Assembly: GCA_029582265.1 (NCBI GenBank)
Contig: CM055822.1
Location: forward strand, 37,574,590-37,638,589
Direction: 5' to 3'
DNA from: Zoroaster sp. YZ-2022
Lineage: Eukaryota; Echinodermata; Asteroidea; Forcipulatida; Zoroasteridae
DNA length: 64,000 nt
Shown in pieces: positions 54,780 to 64,000 of the stretch. The stretch's first letter is position 1; each line of letters starts with the position of its first letter. A model generated the notes under the pieces. It ran no database searches and was not told where the DNA came from. It saw nothing but the letters and a program-made list of their open reading frames with translations. The translations under genes were made by a program, and so were the position numbers.

Positions 54780-56391
54780 ACAGACCTGTTGCCCTCACAC
54801 CCATTGTGATGAAATGTTTTGAAAGAATCATCAGAGATTTCCTGCTTGATGAAACACGTGAAGCAGGAGACCCCTTTCAGTTTGCGTACCGTGCTCACCG
54901 TGGTGTGGATGATGCAATAATAACATTGTTACATAACATTTACAGTCATCTTGACACCTGTAAGACTTATGCCCGTTCATTATTTATTGATATCTCTTCT
55001 GCATTTAACACCATTAGACCACAGACTCTATTACACAAATTACAGAATTTGAATGTCAACCCACACCTTTCCCTCTGGATTAATGACTTTCTACTTCAAT
55101 GATCACAGAGGGTCAGAGTAAGTGGTGTTAGCTCCGACGTTACACATTTGAGTACTGGAGTTCCCCAAGGTTGTGTTTTATCGCCCCTTTTGTTTTCCTT
55201 GTTTACAAGTGACTTTAAAGTGCAAAATGACTCATGTATTCTGATTAAATACGCTGACGATACCGTCCTGACAGGATTGATAGCTAACAATAATGAACTG
55301 GATTATAGAAACAACATTGATCTGTTTGTTAATTGGTGTGTTGAAAATCACTTAATAATTAATGTACAAAAAACTAAAGAAATTATTTTTAATTTTCAAA
55401 AGAACAAACAAACTATGCAACTTGTTAAACTTAACGATGTGTCCGTTGAAGTAGTAAATGAATACAAGTACCTTGGTACTGTGGTTGATAGTCAACTAAT
55501 CTGGAATTCTAACACCACAAAAGTTTACAAAAAAGCCAATCAACGGTTACACTTTGTAAGGAAACTGAAATGTTTTAATGTAAATACCCGGGTTTTAAAA
55601 CTGTTTTACCAGAGTACAATTCAATCATTGCTTACTTTCTGCGCTATCAGTTGGTTTAATTCTCTCACTGTTATCAATCGTAAGAAACTAGAACGCATTG
55701 TGAAACATGCTGGCAGGATTATAGGTGACGATACCGAAGGTCTTCATAAGTTGGTTCAAACTAGTCTCATGAATAAGTTCAATTGTATTTTGTCTGACAA
55801 TACACATCCTCTTAACCCGCTGATTGCTATAAATAAATCGGGTAGAATTCGTCAATTAAACCTTAAAACAAACAGGTTTAAACATTCTTTTTTACCTAAT
55901 GCCATATACAATTTTAACTGTAAATTTAGTAGATAATGGTTTGTGTGCCTTGTTGCCACTTGGCTTTTGGTTGCCTAGTGCACCTAGGTCTGTTTTATGG
56001 GGGGGGGGGCATGTAGCTAATGTGTTGTTTTTATTGTACTTTTGTTTTCCTTCGGGGGGGGGGGCATGTAGCGCATGGGTTTTTTAATTTTTTGTTTTTC
56101 CTTCGCCATTTACCATTTATCATTGTTTCTGTATTTTTGTATACTTTGTCTATCTGGCTCCTGAAATTTGTATAATTTGCCTATTCCATTTAGTTTAGTC
56201 GGGGTGATAAAATCTTGTTATTAAGTTTTGTAAATTTAGAAAACATTTTTGTTTTCTGTTTTTATTACCATTGTGCAATGTGTGTATTTTATTGATATTT
56301 TAAAGAAATGTTTACTGCTGTACAAAGGATAACAAATTTCATGTGTGTCACATGATGAATAAAATGAATTGAATTGAATTGAATTGAATTG
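54780..56391 (+). mobile_element. CR1-group (Rex1/L2-like) LINE, 5'-truncated, well preserved
   Basis: The reverse transcriptase half and the 3' UTR are present. The 3' end is a (GAATT)n tail, about 5 copies at 56,365-56,391, which is common in this LINE group. The UTR has two runs of nine to ten G (about 55,999 and 56,056), each followed by CATGTAGC. Near-intact coding makes it much younger than the LINE at 49.9-53.7 kb. Confidence 0.85.
54790..55936 (+). pseudogene. Reverse transcriptase C-terminal two-thirds, single stop codon
   Basis: One frame from about 54,790 to 55,936: LTPIVMKCFERIIRDFL, QFAYRAHRGVDDAI, SLFIDISSAFNTIRPQTL, then a TGA at 55100-55102, then RVRVSGVSS, STGVPQGCVLSPLLFSLFTS, LIKYADDTVLTGLI (catalytic ADD), VQKTKEIIF, YKYLGTVVDSQLIWNSNT, LKLFYQSTIQSLL and AGRIIGDDTEGLH. 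The stop sits where the family usually has Arg before QRV, one transition (CGA to TGA) away. The N-terminal endonuclease is missing by truncation. Confidence 0.88.
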
Positions 56392-56660
56392 ACCCTTCCA
56401 CACTGTGAATTGCCACTCTGTGATCACAGTGTGAATATACTGTGATCATTTCACACTGTTTATCCACTATGTGATCACACTATGTGATTCTGTCACAGTT
56501 TGTCCACACAGATAACACTAGAGAACACACTGTGAACCTTCCACACTGTGAATTGCCACTGTGTGGTCATGGTGTGAACACACTGTGATAATTTCACACT
56601 GTTCAACCACTATGTGATCACACCATGAACATTGTAGAGTCGTACTTGTCACTCTAATCA
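56392..56660. repeat. CACACTGTGATCACAGTG palindromic repeats (right of LINE 2)
   Basis: Many overlapping CACACTGTGA, TGTGATCACA and CTATGTGATCACAC words with spacings of 60-90 bp; continuous in type with 54,665-54,760. Confidence 0.75.
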
Positions 56661-57073
56661 CGTTATGAACACACTGTGAATATCTTATCTATATAAAAAT
56701 CCACTATACTATGATTAAACTATAGTTGTACTGTAGTATATAAAGTTACTTAAAGGTTGATGAAAACTGGGAATTAAAAACATCAGAAAATAAACTTGCA
56801 ATAGTATAATTATATAAACAGCTAATCAGCGGGGTTAGTTTCAATTGAATATGTAAGTTCATTGGTACACTTATATATGCATGCTTAAAAATCCTGAAAA
56901 CTTATTTTGTGATTATATAAATCGACTAGGAGAAGTCTATTACTTTGATATGCTTGCTCTGTGCTGGTACAGTGTGTGTGAATGTACATGTGCAGTCCTT
57001 GAAATACGACACCACCCAGCTAGACCCCCATAGTCAGGTATAATGTAACACCAAGGTTGAAAGTAGCCATTAG
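56661..57073. other. No gene seen
   Basis: AT-rich, with a short imperfect inverted stretch (CTATACTATGATTAAACTATAG) near 56,705. No coding motif. Confidence 0.5.
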
Positions 57074-58426
57074 GCCGAGTAAAAAAAACATGTTTAGCGT
57101 CTGGGTTTCTGAAAAAAAGGAAGGAGGAGGGGCTTTTTATTTTTTATTTTCAAGATGGCCGCCATTCTTTTTAAAAGTTCGAACAACCATTGGTTTTTCC
57201 ACTGTTCAAACACACAATAATGAAAGAAACATGTTGGACAAGACATTGAGCATGTTTACAGTTGGTTTTATTAAATAGTTTGTTCAGTATTAAAAACCCT
57301 GTAGCTCACTTTCACAAGAATAAATTTAAAGTTGGAAAATAAAAATGCATTGAACTTGAGGTTCCATCCCGTGTTCTGTAGTGCTTTCTTAAAAAATTCC
57401 AAACATTGTTTCCCCAACTAGTTATGAATTAGCCACTTGCCAAAGCTAGTTTTGCTTGCTCGTCAGCCGAACAACGAATTTAAAAAAAACTATTTTTTTT
57501 CTTCAAAAACCTACCCCAAAATATAAAATTTAGTAAGACCACAGTTTGTTTCCAGGTGATATACTCCCAACGTCTATTACATCCAACCACTTTGTTTGAA
57601 TTAGAGTCAGTGAACCAGATTTGACCTGCGTAGTTTGACACTGGTCGCTCCATTCGCAAATGCGACGAAAACATCAGTGAGCGTCAGCTTTCCATCCAGT
57701 ATATACGGTACGGCTTGATCACCTTTTTTGTTTGGATTAAGACGCACACAAAAACCATTTTCAGCCTTTTAAATTTGACAAGTGCTAACAACACATCGGC
57801 AGCCGATCATGCAGCTAGCTGTCTACGTACATGTGGTTGTGAGAAATCACGTCATTCATGGGACGTTAGACTTGAAATCAAGTCGATAATTAGCCGAGTT
57901 TAGTTGCATGCCGCTAGCTTCAACAGCGTTCCACGCTGGTATATGGCGGCGCCTACAGACAAAACACGACTGTCTAACGACTTGTCCTCGAGTCTAATGG
58001 AACATGCACGTGCGCACTCTTGCATGAGCTCATACCGTCTGTTCCCTGACTTGGCAACGACGATAAAAATAATGTACATATCCGGTCCGGGAAATCAGAC
58101 TAACGTTATAGTACCAGAGCTCCATGGTAGTACACAAAGATGGCTTGGCCACGCACGGCGCCGGGAAATAAACCCGAAACACACGAATGGGGCCATGCAA
58201 AAACGTACGAACTTGGACTGGAGATTGCACAATTGCACGGTCGACTGGACCGACAGAATATATAAATTAGAAGTTCTGACTTGCAAGTATTTTATTTTCC
58301 GATGGATCGGTTGACATTTTACGTTTTTTAATATCATTTTGAATTGGTAAAAAAAAAATTAAAAATCCATGCGGCCCCCAAAAAGGAAGCGGGCGGGGAT
58401 GCTAAACATGTTTTTTTTACTTCGCC
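57074..58426. mobile_element. MITE-like element, 1.35 kb
   Basis: GGCCGAGTAAAAAAAACATG then TTTAGC at the left is matched by GCTAAACATG then TTTTTTTTACTTCGCC at the right end. The interior has AGACTTGAAATCAAGTC (57,866) related to the end of the element at 59,910. Open frames at 57,904-58,337 lie on both strands with no motif. Target duplication not clear. Confidence 0.65.
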
Positions 58427-59904
58427 ATTTATTTATGTGTTGTGTATTCAGCTGTAGTACTAAAATCTCACAATTGTCACTATCGGAACAAGATAAGTAG
58501 AGAGATTTCAATCCAAGTCAAGTCTGATAGTTCAAATCTGCAGGATGATTGCTGGTAAGATATTATTTTGTTGAATTCCCCACTACTGTAGATCAACTAA
58601 AATAAAAGGGCGGACACAAACTTTGTTGTGACAATATCAGTAAGGGTTGATTTAATATCTTCTCTGCATTCAACAACAATAAAAGGCATTAATGACATAT
58701 AAAAAGAGTGGTAGCGGAGTTCAATAATTAGACTTAATAGTTAGACATAATACGAGTTTCGAATGGTGTGTACGAGTAATACCAACTACAAAGGGATCGG
58801 ATACAGCCAGGACCATCATTCATTCATGCGGCTTGGGCACTGCTACACCGAGATACGGACGGCTGGTCAGTCTGGAAGACGGGGACCACCAGGGCTTGAC
58901 TACACGGGGTGTCTGGACGGGGCCAGAGTGTGTATTAGACCACATTAGCTAGGCGAATCAATGGTCATATCGACTCACTGCACCGTTGGTTCAACGAACG
59001 AGGCTCTGGACTGTAATAGTTCGGTATATCGCACTGTCATGGATTGGATCGAGTCGCACAGATATCATTCGGAATCGCACTTCGCCGAGATCAGGAAATC
59101 TCGGGGTTTATATAGAAATCTGGGGCCTAGGAATGAATAAAACATTAGCCTAGTTCAGCGTCTTAGCCAATGGGAAGCTTGCCTTCCGCGTCTAAGGGTC
59201 GAAACGTGTGCAAAATCAGGGTATACAACAGGTCCTTGTTCCATATAAGGTAAGGTATTTGACGAAAGTGAAGTGAGTGACAACTCAGAAAGGAGGGCGT
59301 GTTCTAGGGGTAATGCTTACTGGGCATGTTAAGCTATTTGCTTGGATGCTAAGCTATTACCGCATGAGGGGAACAGCGGCTGTGCTTGGGTAGGGAGCAC
59401 TACACGCGGGCCACGGCTAATGACTGAGCGGGTCAGTCACGGTGACTGTTTGGCCGTGGTTCACCCACGGACCGTGTTCGGTGTGAAGGGGTGGACTCCG
59501 AGGAAAGTATTCGGAAAATAGACTAAGTCCAAAGGACGGCTCCAAGCCACGTGGCGGGAGGGTGTCGCACGCACACAAGGATCTCGCTGGTGTTGCATTA
59601 TGCATTGCGTTGGCGCTGGATATGCATGAGCAAAAGTAGCGTCCTTGTATGGATTGCATATTCATAGCGGACAATCGAGGGTCCGGGGAAACAAACCCTG
59701 GGACTTAGACTGCTTGAAATTGCATCGTAAGCAAAATATTGTAAGTGAAAGAAGTGAAATAGAGGGTGCCAATATTTTATCAAAATCAAAGGGTAAGATT
59801 CGTAACACTATCAATTAAAATAATAAACTTTCTAGGAAATAAAAAGGCATTTCAGATTTTCAGTGCAATACATACATGTACATGTATGTATGCATGCCAC
59901 CAAC
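58427..59904. other. No gene seen
   Basis: Mixed composition, GC-rich between 58,780 and 59,660. Open frames at 58,763-58,948 and 59,417-59,789 lack recognised motifs. ACATGTACATGTATG occurs near 59,875. Confidence 0.5.
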
Positions 59905-59909
59905 GGCTA

Positions 59910-60610
59910 GTTAGACTTGATTTCAAGTCTGAGATCGCGATTATTTTTGTCTGCATCAGACCCGCAAAACGCCGTTTACCCCTACTGGCTATCACAGCCC
60001 TAACTCGCGATCTCAGGCTTGACCCTCTTGTGTTTGTGGGATATTCATGCATTCATAGCTAAAATTTACATAATAATACGGATGCTAGAGAGATGGCCAA
60101 TCAGGAGGCCACAAAAACCATGTAGGCCGCGTCTATTACTAACAGGTTACACTCGCTTAAAATTCTTTCTGTAATATTCAATCGATATTAAATTTGTATA
60201 GTGCTTGGTACGTAAATAGTATTTGAAATGTATAGGTAAATTTAATGAGATCTTAGAGTTGTAAAAAAGCACAAAATAAAATACATAATTCTTTCTCTTC
60301 AAAAAACGTCTTACCTACAGTTTAAATGGAATCGTTGAGTACATCTCATCCAACTAACTGCATGTAGAAGGTTTAGTTTGAATATTCATGTTATGGAAGG
60401 ATTTTGCAGTTTCCGACCAATCAGATTGTTCCGTCCACTTTTGGACTAATTCGCAATAGGGTGTGTACAAACCGATGAACAACATTCCCAAGTCTGTGAT
60501 CGAAGGTTAATGTCGGAGGTTAATACACAAGAGGGCGCTATTTAATTCGATACTGTATTGGCTTCAGGCAGACAAAAAACCGCGATCACAGACTTGGAAC
60601 CAAGTCTAAC
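59910..60610. mobile_element. MITE-like element, 701 bp, 5-bp target duplication
   Basis: Ends GTTAGACTTGATTTCAAGTC and its inverted match ending CAAGTCTAAC, with ~45 bp of imperfect terminal inverted repeat including GATCGCG and TTTTGTCTGC. The flanks carry GGCTA on both sides (59905-59909 and 60611-60615). Each end is itself a small palindrome (GACTTG-CAAGTC). Non-coding. Confidence 0.8.
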
Positions 60611-61390
60611 GGCTAGCATATAGCCCAACATGATATGGATGTTACATGTGGACAGATTAGACAATTTACATATGAACTCTTGTTCATATGGAGGACTGAA
60701 TATACCAAAATGGTTATTTCCTGTTTTGATTTTATAGAAATGTGTAGCTGACAATCCAATGGATTGGCTATTTACTATTATATTGCCAGTCAATTACTTT
60801 ACAATTTAGATATAGGTTTTTCTCAAAAACTTTGAGTTTAATGACTAAATAGTAAGAGTAATCTGCGTGATCTTGTACTCATATTTCATCATCACCATGC
60901 ATTCATAATCAAGTTACAACATACGCCGTAGTGTCAATCCCAGCAATGCTACATTATCAGAATCATTGTATATCATGTGTTTAATTACTGTGTGATATTA
61001 CTTCACTTAACATCATGTCTTTTGGCACAAATTTTGCACCACCGGGACATTGATGGTACAATATTTTAATGCTTTAGAATTTAACACTTGATTTATTGCT
61101 TAATTTTATTTACACTTTCATATGTTGTTTTGTTTCATTTACAGACTGTTTACGAGAGGCTAACTGGAGTGGTATGCTAGATGAGGGGCTAGCTCACTCC
61201 TCAAGACCACCCCATCCTCCCATCGCCCCAAGACCACCCCATCCCCCATCGCCCCAAAACCATCCTCATCGCTCTAGAGCGATGAGGATGACCCGACCCC
61301 AAAAAATGAAAAATGAAAATAATAAAATAAGCTTCCATAAAAAAGTGAGAAATTAAAATAAAATAAAAATCTAGTATTATTGTAAACACG
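60611..61390. other. No gene seen; Pro-rich low-complexity tract
   Basis: AT-rich sequence, then a CCCCAT/CCATCGCCCC repeat at about 61,205-61,260 and a short perfect hairpin CATCGCTCTAGAGCGATG (61,267-61,284). The frame across it is Pro/His-rich from repetition and has no domain. Confidence 0.5.
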
Positions 61391-61558
61391 ATGGATAGAC
61401 ATTTATCCAGGTGGACATTGGCTGAATTGAAGAATTTTTCGAACGAGTATAGACTATTGGTGGTGCGGGACAGTAGAACGAAAAGAGTTAATAAGCGGTA
61501 TTTTTATAACGCGGTAAAAAGATACAAAAAACTTCATAGACCAACGCCATTAAATTAA
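61391..61558 (+). CDS. Small basic ORF at the start of the Polinton-like region
   Basis: 55 codons: MDRHLSRWTLAELKNFSNEY followed by a Lys/Arg/Tyr-rich end. Resembles a short SAP-like or DNA-binding helix segment, but it is too short to classify. It reads in the same direction as and immediately precedes the next frame, so it may be the N-terminal part of the same protein. Confidence 0.4.
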   Translation: MDRHLSRWTLAELKNFSNEYRLLVVRDSRTKRVNKRYFYNAVKRYKKLHRPTPLN

Positions 61559-61560
61559 AA

Positions 61561-62151
61561 TTGGTTCAACTTAAAGAGCGTTTAGAAGCGGAAAATATTC
61601 CCCTACCCAAAGATTTCAGTGGGAAAAGATGACACATCAAAAAAGACTACATCGCTGCCATTAAAAGGTTTTACGAACCCGAAGAAGAGTTGTCCTTTGA
61701 TGAACCACCCACTGATGGTGGAAAATATTTGCGGCAGCGAAATATGACTATTTCGCTCGGTCATAGCAAGGAAAAAGATCCAAGCACCTTTTTCGATGCG
61801 GTCAAGTCAAAAATTACCGACAAGTTAACCTCCGACTTGAGGGAATTTGGACGGATAAAATTTATGATAACATTGCACATTCAATTGTATAAAGAGAAAC
61901 TAGATAGTACGATCGAATATTCCGAACCAAAGTTTCACCATAAAACCCAACTCGTTTTACTCGATCCGAACGAGATTGGAGATAAATTAACCACAGCCTT
62001 TGCGGAAATCCAGGAGGCTATAGAAAAGTGGACGCACGCACAACGGTTCTGGATGGATAATAGATCGTGTTGTAGCTTTGAGTATTACCATTGCAAATTA
62101 TCAACCTTTGAGGGGCGGCTCTTATCTCAAACTACCGAAATATATACGTAA
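61561..62151 (+). pseudogene. Polinton-like element: N-terminal part of the polymerase-associated protein, broken
   Basis: The frame LVQLKERLEAENIPLPKDFS looks SAP-like, is interrupted by a TGA at 61630-61632, and continues with KKDYIAAIKRFYEPEEEL, MTISLGHSKEKDPSTFFDAV and a charged region. Near 62,110 a shift separates FEG from the GGSYLKLPKYIRKKKACIN block that large eukaryotic proteins with this polymerase usually have. I recognise the family from invertebrate genomes, where it precedes a type-B DNA polymerase; the exact role of this part is unknown. Confidence 0.55.
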
Positions 62152-62975
62152 GAAAAAAGCATGCATCAACGGAAAAAAACAAAGATGATAATTGTCTGAG
62201 GTGGGCGCTGCGTTCTGCTCTTTTTCCCGTGGATAAAAATGCAGATAGAATTTCTAGATATCCGTCGGAAGATGTTTTCAATTTTGACGGGATCGATGCT
62301 CTAACTCCAATCGATCAAGTCAAAAAAGTAGAGAAACAAAACAAGATTGCTATAAACGTGTTCGGTTACGAACGATGTGATGAAAAAAGTAACACAAAAT
62401 CAATCATAATTTACCGAATTAGCGAGCAGCCTGCGGATATGGCTCGTATTCATTTATTATTAATGCACGAAGAAAGTAAATCACACTACGTTTGGATCAA
62501 GGATCTAAACCGTTTACTTTACGATCAAACGAACCATAAAGAATGTAAACACTTTTGCGAGAGGTGTTTACACTGTTACACCACGGAGGCCCGCCTCCAG
62601 CGTCACATCCCGGAGTGTAAGGGAATTGGCGACAGAGCGGTTCGGATCGAGATGCCGGTTGAGGGTGAAAATATACGTTTTATAAATGTTTGTAAAAAGA
62701 TGAAAGTTTCTTTCGTCACATACGCAGACTTTGAAGCGTTAATTAAAAAGATTGACGATGCGAGTGGAACCAATACTAAAAAAATGGCAAGAACACGTAG
62801 TTTGTGGTTATGCGTACACGATCGTTAGATGCGACGGTCAAACTCAACCGCCCCAAAAATACAGGGGGGAAAGATGCCTCCAAACACTTTTTGGATGCAA
62901 TACTAAAAGAAGGAAAAAACATCAACGACATATTTAAAACCCTGCGCGCAGAGGCCCCAACATAAAAACGCGGTT
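62110..62975 (+). pseudogene. Polinton-like protein: zinc motif and start of 3'-5' exonuclease
   Basis: DDNCLRWALRSALFPVDKNA, SRYPSEDVFNFDGIDALTPI, IAINVFGYE, HYVWIKDLNRLLYDQT, then a Cys/His cluster KECKHFCERCLHCYTTEARL with RHIPECKG. VSFVTYADFEALIKKI looks like the Exo I motif (D-x-E) of family B polymerases. A frameshift near 62,770 leads to VVCGYAYTIVR and another near 62,870 to DASKHFLDAILKE. The exonuclease proofreads in this polymerase family. Confidence 0.65.
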
Positions 62976-63600
62976 CCACCGAGGTACTGTTTGAAAAAGT
63001 ACATGGGGTTTGGGCATAATAATCATGTGGGGTGAGCACAATCCATTATCGAAAATGGTAATTATAAGAATAGAAACAGTCTGGGCCCTACCCAACAGAT
63101 TTTTGGGGAAAAAAATTTCCAACAGACAATGAGGCAACATCTTACTAATTACAGGTGGGCTTTCATCAGGCCCTCTATATCTCCTATAACATGCAACAAC
63201 CGCCGGCTACAATCCCGCAACTCCCAATATCCAACACTACAACCCCCAACCCCCAGCCAACAATAACTATCCAATAACTAGATCAAAAGGTGCCGCCCAC
63301 ACGCCCTGAAGGTCTGTTTTTGTTTACATTGAGCAGTGATAAGTGATAAGTGATAAGTGATTGCCTGCTAAGCCCCTTTGTATAGGAACAATGTGGCAAT
63401 AGCCAGATGTCTGGGTTTTGACAGCAAATATCTTGGAAATGTTGCCAAATGGGGCTAAAGGGACTCTACCATCGTTTCTGGCTATGTCTGGATGGGGCAC
63501 TTATGGAGAATGAAAAAAATTGGCCGAGCCAATTAAGCGAAACCCTTTAATTTGAAAAAAAAACGACTGTACAAAACAGTACCTCTGCTGCGTCCAGGGT
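62976..63600. other. Non-coding insertion within the Polinton-like gene
   Basis: The protein match stops after LRAEAP (about 62,962) and resumes near 63,640. The ~630 bp between has no coding motif, includes a 9-bp tandem repeat (GATAAGTGA, three copies at about 63,338-63,362) and looks like an inserted repeat. Ends of the insert not resolved. Confidence 0.55.
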
Positions 63601-63639
63601 TTTAAAAACCCTAAAAAATATGTTTATGACAATGGACGA

Positions 63640-64000
63640 AATTAAAAAAAATTAAAAAATCCAAAAAGTGTTGGATTTGTGAAAAAGATTTTGACAAAGG
63701 CGTCAAGAAAGTACGCGATCATTGTCACATGACTGGAAAATATCGAGGAGCGGCGCATGATTACTGTAATTTAAAACTGAGATTAAAACCGGACGTTATG
63801 CCTATCCCCGTCGTATTCCATAATTTGCGAGGATACGACGCCCATCTCATCATGCAAGCTATAAGTCAAACTAAAGGAAAACTAAAATGTATCGCAAACA
63901 ACATGGAAAAGTATATTTCTTTTTCAATCGGACAACTGAGATTTATCGACAGCGCTCAATTTTTACTGGCTTCACTCGATAAACTCGTTAAATCAAACGA
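63640..64000 (+). CDS. Polinton-like DNA polymerase B: endonuclease VII-like zinc motif and Exo II, partial
   Basis: Frame open to the window edge. KKCWICEKDFDKG and VRDHCHMTGKYRGAAHDYCN give C-x2-C...DH-x-H-x-TG-x-RG-x-x-H-x3-CN, the fold signature of recombination endonuclease VII/HNH-type zinc modules. PVVFHNLRGYDAHLIMQAI is the Exo II motif (N-x3-Y/F-D) of protein-primed family B polymerases. SIGQLRFIDSAQFLLASLDK follows. The polymerase domain lies beyond the window. Polintons/Mavericks replicate through such an enzyme. Confidence 0.75.

Noticed and set aside
61096..61356. Pro/His-rich 86-codon frame
   Set aside because: Produced by a CCCCATC repeat and a hairpin; no domain or splice support.

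Overview
The window is animal nuclear DNA, AT-rich, with spliced genes, dense interspersed repeats and no bacterial gene organisation. The element families (THAP/DDE transposase of ISL2EU type, hAT, piggyBac-like, PIF/Harbinger, Merlin, Ty3/gypsy, CR1/L2-like LINEs, Polinton-like polymerase) and the abundance of ACATGT palindromes suggest an aquatic invertebrate. I cannot name the species. I see no confident host gene: almost every supported coding region belongs to a mobile element, most are broken, and several are nested.

Layout. 1-13 kb: ACATGT-rich DNA, short inverted-repeat elements, a 1,443-bp non-autonomous hAT-like element with a perfect 8-bp duplication (3015-4457), a 1,031-bp palindrome (5465-6495), and a 3.3-kb hAT-like element (8404-11677) that holds a broken transposase-like exon, a piggyBac-like MITE and one arm of a large inverted repeat. 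13.1-15.0 kb, minus strand: a two-exon THAP plus DDE transposase gene with one frameshift. 15.6-35.0 kb: a giant foldback-like DNA transposon. 35-40.3 kb: tandem repeats, a Merlin transposase fragment and a SINE-like sequence. 40.3-49.0 kb: a Ty3/gypsy element (gag, protease, RT, RNase H, integrase) interrupted by a PIF/Harbinger element. 49.5-56.4 kb: two LINEs, each sitting in an older repeat. 57-60.6 kb: two MITE-like elements. 61.4 kb to the window end: a degenerate Polinton-like region with a protein-primed-type DNA polymerase whose frame runs off the edge.

The most interesting object is the 19.4-kb element at 15,642-35,011. Its ~4-kb terminal inverted repeats are built mainly from 201-bp tandem units (20 left, 19 right), with a diverged copy of the terminal module embedded in each arm. 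Between the arms, one plus-strand gene with phase-compatible exons appears to encode a ~2,090-residue protein with an OTU-type cysteine protease, a C2H2 finger, a PHD finger, an Asp/Asn/Ser-rich tract, a GCM/FLYWCH-like zinc cluster, a MULE-like DDE transposase core with a C-x2-H motif, a USP-type (C19) deubiquitinase and a Ulp1-type (C48) deSUMOylase. Catalytic residues of all three proteases are visible, but this copy has about seven frameshifts. A plausible reading (inference) is that the transposase part moves the element while the three isopeptidase-like domains act on host ubiquitin or SUMO marks, perhaps against silencing or degradation.

A second theme is the gypsy element: the same 18-bp minisatellite core appears at three separate places in its polyprotein and is read in two different frames, and its integrase is followed by two C2H2 fingers.
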